The position numbers were made by a program, and so were the translations under genes. Under the pieces are notes generated by a model that was not told where the DNA came from, searched no databases, and was given only the letters and a program-made list of their open reading frames with translations. 64,000 nt of DNA from Minwuiaceae bacterium (GTDB lineage Bacteria > Pseudomonadota > Alphaproteobacteria > Minwuiales > Minwuiaceae). The stretch lies in assembly GCA_028278525.1 (NCBI GenBank), contig JANQEE010000015.1, positions 1-64,000 of the forward strand, in the 5' to 3' direction. Positions 60,322-64,000 of this stretch are shown here, one piece after another; positions within the stretch are counted from its first letter, which is position 1; each line of letters opens with the position of its first letter.

Positions 60322-61604
60322 CGGCCACTCCGCCGGATTGCAGCAATGGCTGTGTCCCGTGTCAGGCTGGAGAGATCCGGCGTCTCGCCGGCCCGTCCCG
60401 CGCGCACCAGGTCGTAGCCTCCGTTGTCCGCCGTCAATGTCAGGTCCGCAGGGCGTCCGTAGGCGCATCCCTTGGCGCAGCCGGAGACATGAAGCGTCGC
60501 ACCCTCGGGCAGCGCCGCCGAGAATACGGCCGCATCCGTCAGGATGTCGGCGCCCGCATGCAGGCAGCCGGGCCTGCCGGTGCAGGCAAAGACGCGCAGG
60601 CGCGGATCGCAGGCGTCCACGATCAGGCCGAGCGCCGATATCTCGGTACGGACAAGCGCGGCGTCGGCGGCCGCGATTCCGGGCAGAACGGCGGCGCGCC
60701 ACGGCGTCAACCGGACCGTCCCGTCGCCGTTCGCCTCGGCGATATCGGCCAGCGCCACCAGCACCTCCGCGGGCAACCGCCCGAACGCCGGCGCGGCAAT
60801 CATCGCACCCGACGCCGTCGAAAGCCGTGTGAACCGCGGCACGCCCAACGACGACACCGCCGCCGGCGTTTCGCGCCACTGCCACGGTAGATCAAACGCG
60901 TCCAAAAACCGGTCCGGACCGATCTCCTCCAGCAGCGATGCGACGCGCCGGTGGGCAGGGCTCGCCTGCGCCTTAAAAGCGTGCAACAGCCGAACGGCCG
61001 TCGCCGCGACGCCCGGCGACGGTACGGCGATCTCCGCGAACCGCCCGTCGCCGTCGGCCGGCAGGCGCAATACAGCCGCCCCGTCCGCCGTGCCGGCAAT
61101 GGTAATGTCCGCCGTCTCGACCGGGCCGCCCGTCGTCAACGGCAGGACCCCGCCGCCGTCCACTGCAACCCCCACCTTGCCCGGCAGATCGCGCAGCGAA
61201 CGGTCGGCGACCAGCGCGGCCTCGATCGCCCGGGCAATCCCGTGCGCGTCGAGCGTGCAGGACGGATCCTCCGTCGGCGACAACGGCGCGGCCAGCACCG
61301 TGCGCACCGCCTCGGCCGCCGCGTCGGGCACCGCCAGACGGCAGGTCAGGACGATATCGGCGAACCGCGCATGACCGGCGGCGTCGAACCCCCTCGCCTG
61401 TAAATTGCCGCGCCGGGTTATCTCCAGTTGGCCGTTGCCGAACCGGTCGGCCGCCTCCGCGATCACCCGGGCCTGATCGGCGTTAAGCGTCGCCGCCGTC
61501 GGCTTGATGCGGGCGATCAGTCCGTCGCCGGCGGCCATCGGGCGCAACGCCGACGGACACCAGCCCTTGACGTCGGGCGCCAAAGGTCGATCCGTCGCGA
61601 TCAT
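60318..61604 (-). CDS. cobG: Precorrin-3B synthase (CobG)
   Basis: A 428-aa Fe-S/Fe enzyme of the nitrite/sulfite-reductase type that hydroxylates C-20 of precorrin-3A using oxygen. The iron-sulfur Cys residues are visible in FACTGRPGCLHAGAD and HVSGCAKGCAYG; the first domain contains QLEITRRGNLQARGF. CobG marks the aerobic route. ATG 61604 is supported by GGAGG; its ATGA overlaps the stop of cobN. Confidence 0.93.
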   Translation of the reverse strand: MIATDRPLAPDVKGWCPSALRPMAAGDGLIARIKPTAATLNADQARVIAEAADRFGNGQLEITRRGNLQARGFDAAGHARFADIVLTCRLAVPDAAAEAVRTVLAAPLSPTEDPSCTLDAHGIARAIEAALVADRSLRDLPGKVGVAVDGGGVLPLTTGGPVETADITIAGTADGAAVLRLPADGDGRFAEIAVPSPGVAATAVRLLHAFKAQASPAHRRVASLLEEIGPDRFLDAFDLPWQWRETPAAVSSLGVPRFTRLSTASGAMIAAPAFGRLPAEVLVALADIAEANGDGTVRLTPWRAAVLPGIAAADAALVRTEISALGLIVDACDPRLRVFACTGRPGCLHAGADILTDAAVFSAALPEGATLHVSGCAKGCAYGRPADLTLTADNGGYDLVRAGRAGETPDLSSLTRDTAIAAIRRSGR

Positions 61605-64000
61605 GCGTCCCTCCCACCCGACAGTTCGGCCACCACGCTGTTGCGGCGCGGCCGCCACAGGTCGCGCCGCATGGCTTCGTCGAACCGGGCGCGCATGGCG
61701 TCGCGCGCCTCCGGGTTCTCCCGGCGCAGGAAGGCGTCGACACCGTCATCGCCAAGCGTCGCGTCGAACACCAGGTCGAACTGCTGATCCAGGCGTGTTG
61801 GCACCGTCGCGGCGAAACCGAACAACGCGTCCAGCGCGCGCGCCATCTCCGCGCCGCCGCGATAGCCATGCCGCATCATGCCGTCCAGCCAGGCCGGGTT
61901 GGCGACCCGGCCGCGCACCACCCGGGCGATTTCTTCCTGTACGGTCCGGTCGACCGGCTTATCCGGATCGCTGATATCCGCGTGATACAGCGTCGGCGAC
62001 CCGCCCAGGGATTCGGCGGCGGCGGCGAACCCGCCCTCGTGATTGGCGTATTCGCCGTCCTCCAGCAGGTCGATCTCGCGATGGTCCTGATGGTGCACGA
62101 ACGCCTGGGCCGATTTCACCCGCGCCGCGAAGCCGTCCAGGTCGACGCGCCCCTCCAGACCCTTCCCGTAACTGCCGGCGCTCGCTGCAAGGTAGGCCTC
62201 GCCCAGATCGTTCTTTGCCCGCCACGCCCCCCGCTCGAGGATGGGGTTGAGGCCGACGCCGTAATCGCCGGGAACCGCGCCGTATATCCGCGCGGTCGCG
62301 CTGCGCAGCGCCTCGCCGTCAAGCCCCCGCGCCGCCGCCAGCAGCGGGTTCGACTCGTCGTCCTCGTGGTCGCGCGCGGCAACGGCCCGCACCGCCGCGT
62401 CGAACAGGGCGATCTGCGGCTCGAACGTGTCCCTGAACAAACCGGAGATGCGCAGCGTCACGTCCGCCCGCGGCCGGTCCAGCACGGCCAGCGGCAGCAC
62501 CTCGAACCCGTTCACCCGGTTCGACCCGTTGTCCCAGACCGGCGCGACACCCATCAGCACCAGAGCCAGAGCAAGATCCTCGCCGCCGGTGCGGATGGTC
62601 GTCGATCCCCACAGGTCGACAAGCCAGGTTCGCGGCCAGTCGCCGTGCTCCTGCAGATGCCGCGCGATCAGCGCGTCCGCCGCTTTCTGCGCCAGCGCCA
62701 GGGCCGAACGCGTCGGCACGGCGCGCGGGTCGATGGTGTAGAGGTTGCGCCCGGTCGGCAGCACGTCGGCCCGTCCCCGCGTCGGCGCGCCGGCCGCACC
62801 CGGCTCGACGAAGCGCCCGTCCAGCCCGGCCAGCAGCGCGTTCTTCTCCGCCGCCGCACAGGCATCCAGCCTGGCGGTCAGATCGGCCGGGTCCAGCGAC
62901 GGACAGGCGCGAACCAGCGCCTCCTTCAGCAACGCCATTCGCTCGCCGGCAGGCGGCCGGCCGAAGATATGCAGGCCGTCGCGGATCTGCAGCTCCTTCA
63001 CGTCGCAGAGATAAGCATCAAGCCGCGCCAGCCGCTCGTCCTCGTCCATCTCCTCGGTCGCGCCGCTTTCCGCCAGCAGCCCCTGGTCGGTGGCGCGCTC
63101 CAGGATTTCGTCGCGCAGCAAGGTCATACGCCGCGCATCCAGCCCGTCGGCGGCGGCGTATTCGTCGATCAGCTTTTCCAGCTCCTGGGCCGCGCCATGG
63201 CTGCCGGCGGACTTCAGCGGCGGCGTCAGATGGCCGATGGTCACCGCACCCAACCGGCGCTTGGCGGCGGCCGCCTCGCCCGGATTGTTGACGATAAACG
63301 GATAAAGCACCGGCAGCCCCCCGGTCAGCCGCGCCGGAAAACAATCGCCGGATTGCGCGACGGCCTTGCCCGGCAGCCATTCCAGCGTCCCATGCGTGCC
63401 GAAATGAACGATAGCATGCACGTCCCGCACATAACGGAGCCAGAGATAGAACGCCACATAGCCGTGCCGCGGCGGCAGGTCCGGGTCGTGATAGGACGCC
63501 TTGCGGTCCAGCGCATTGCCCCGGTCCGGCTGAATGGCGGCCACGACATTACCCAGTTCGACAACGTTTAAACCGAACGCGCCATCCCGCACGGCCGGAT
63601 CATCGGCCGCCGGTCCCCAGGCTTCCAGCACCTTGCGCCGCAAACCCGCCGGCAACGCGGCGAACAATCGGCCATATGTCTCAAGTTCCATGATCCGCGC
63701 GGGCGTCGACCGGCAGAGGTCACGCGCCAGATCGCCGGAACTCGGAATGCGGCCGGACAACCGATAGCCGGCCTCGCCCATGTCTTCCAGGAAAGCGCTC
63801 AGGCTGGCGGGCGCATCCAGCCCTACCGCATGGGCCGCCTGTCCCGCCGCGCCCGGATAATCGGACAATACGATTCCGACCCGCCGGTCGGATGGCGCCG
63901 TTGTCGCCAGACGCGCCCAGGCCGCCGCCCGGTCGGCCGCCGCCGCGATACCATCCGCATCCGCCAGATGCCGGGCCCGCGGGAATTCCAACGCCGCGAC
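61601..64000 (-). CDS. cobN: Cobaltochelatase subunit CobN, partial (5' end beyond the window)
   Basis: About 800 residues of the C-terminal two thirds of CobN, the large ATP-dependent cobalt-inserting chelatase subunit, normally about 1200-1300 aa. The frame is open to the window edge, and the Met at 63991 is internal. Diagnostic stretches: HFGTHGTLEWLPGKAVAQSGDCFPARLTGGLPVLYPFIVNNPGEAAAAKRRLGAVTIGHLTPPL, WLVDLWGSTTIRTGGEDLALALVLMGVAPVWD, GLNPILERGAWRAKNDLGEAYLAASAGSYG. CobS and CobT are not in the window. It is the first of the minus-strand cob genes here. Confidence 0.95.
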   Translation of the reverse strand, partial: VAALEFPRARHLADADGIAAAADRAAAWARLATTAPSDRRVGIVLSDYPGAAGQAAHAVGLDAPASLSAFLEDMGEAGYRLSGRIPSSGDLARDLCRSTPARIMELETYGRLFAALPAGLRRKVLEAWGPAADDPAVRDGAFGLNVVELGNVVAAIQPDRGNALDRKASYHDPDLPPRHGYVAFYLWLRYVRDVHAIVHFGTHGTLEWLPGKAVAQSGDCFPARLTGGLPVLYPFIVNNPGEAAAAKRRLGAVTIGHLTPPLKSAGSHGAAQELEKLIDEYAAADGLDARRMTLLRDEILERATDQGLLAESGATEEMDEDERLARLDAYLCDVKELQIRDGLHIFGRPPAGERMALLKEALVRACPSLDPADLTARLDACAAAEKNALLAGLDGRFVEPGAAGAPTRGRADVLPTGRNLYTIDPRAVPTRSALALAQKAADALIARHLQEHGDWPRTWLVDLWGSTTIRTGGEDLALALVLMGVAPVWDNGSNRVNGFEVLPLAVLDRPRADVTLRISGLFRDTFEPQIALFDAAVRAVAARDHEDDESNPLLAAARGLDGEALRSATARIYGAVPGDYGVGLNPILERGAWRAKNDLGEAYLAASAGSYGKGLEGRVDLDGFAARVKSAQAFVHHQDHREIDLLEDGEYANHEGGFAAAAESLGGSPTLYHADISDPDKPVDRTVQEEIARVVRGRVANPAWLDGMMRHGYRGGAEMARALDALFGFAATVPTRLDQQFDLVFDATLGDDGVDAFLRRENPEARDAMRARFDEAMRRDLWRPRRNSVVAELSGGRDA

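Overview
The window is high-GC bacterial DNA of alphaproteobacterial type, probably a marine or aquatic member of the Rhodospirillales or a related order. This is inferred from gene content: an isethionate cluster with a TRAP transporter, a short-chain-fatty-acyl-type regulator, a BigR/SqrR-like persulfide sensor, an hmu heme-uptake locus and an aerobic-type cobalamin cluster. No 16S gene is present, so the placement is an inference.

Layout. 1-1.4 kb: the 3' end of lepA, a GST-family gene and a small membrane protein. 1.5-4.2 kb: tRNA-Ser(GGA) with a near-consensus promoter, followed by a lower-GC gene for a 778-aa protein with a PD-(D/E)XK-like nuclease core and a C-terminal SEC-C zinc motif. 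4.3-12.4 kb: a single-domain response regulator, a ScfR/RamB-like regulator, and a divergent branched-chain-amino-acid-type ABC transporter operon ending in an unusual histidine-kinase-like protein. 12.4-15.2 kb: a membrane-anchored TIGR01777 epimerase, a DUF4166 protein and a GbsR/MarR-type regulator; two almost identical palindromes in this unit look like its operators. 15.2-21.3 kb: hmuRSTUV heme uptake and a DUF2946-like exported protein. 21.4-31.4 kb: a seven-gene operon for uptake (ProXVW-type), phosphorylation and oxidation of a quaternary-amine-like compound, with a divergent DeoR regulator. 31.5-35.9 kb: a lower-GC pair of unrecognised lipoprotein genes lying between the deoR 3' end and a diverged second copy of that 3' end. 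36-46.6 kb: an enoyl-CoA hydratase, then pta, a YeiH-type exporter, xsc and an isethionate-dehydrogenase-like GMC oxidoreductase, divergent from a TRAP transporter and an IclR regulator; together these form an apparently complete isethionate pathway. 46.7-51.5 kb: a VOC protein and a sulfur-stress locus (ArsR/SqrR-like regulator, 1-Cys peroxiredoxin, exported rhodanese, exported DsrE-like protein), then a sorbosone-dehydrogenase-like beta-propeller and a diheme cytochrome c. 51.7-64 kb: the cobalamin corrin-ring cluster cobB, cobA, cbiD, cobM, cobE, cobL, cobK, cobJ, cobI, cobH, cobG and cobN, with cobN running off the window.

The genes form several self-contained metabolic modules, each with its own regulator. 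The least explained parts are the tRNA-adjacent nuclease/SEC-C gene, the lipoprotein pair between the deoR repeats, the kinase-like protein at the end of the ABC operon, and the exported sulfur-handling set. The most concrete new regulatory signal is the pair of GbsR-type operators RTTTCTGT-N4-ACAGAAAY, one of which lies on what looks like a leaderless promoter.
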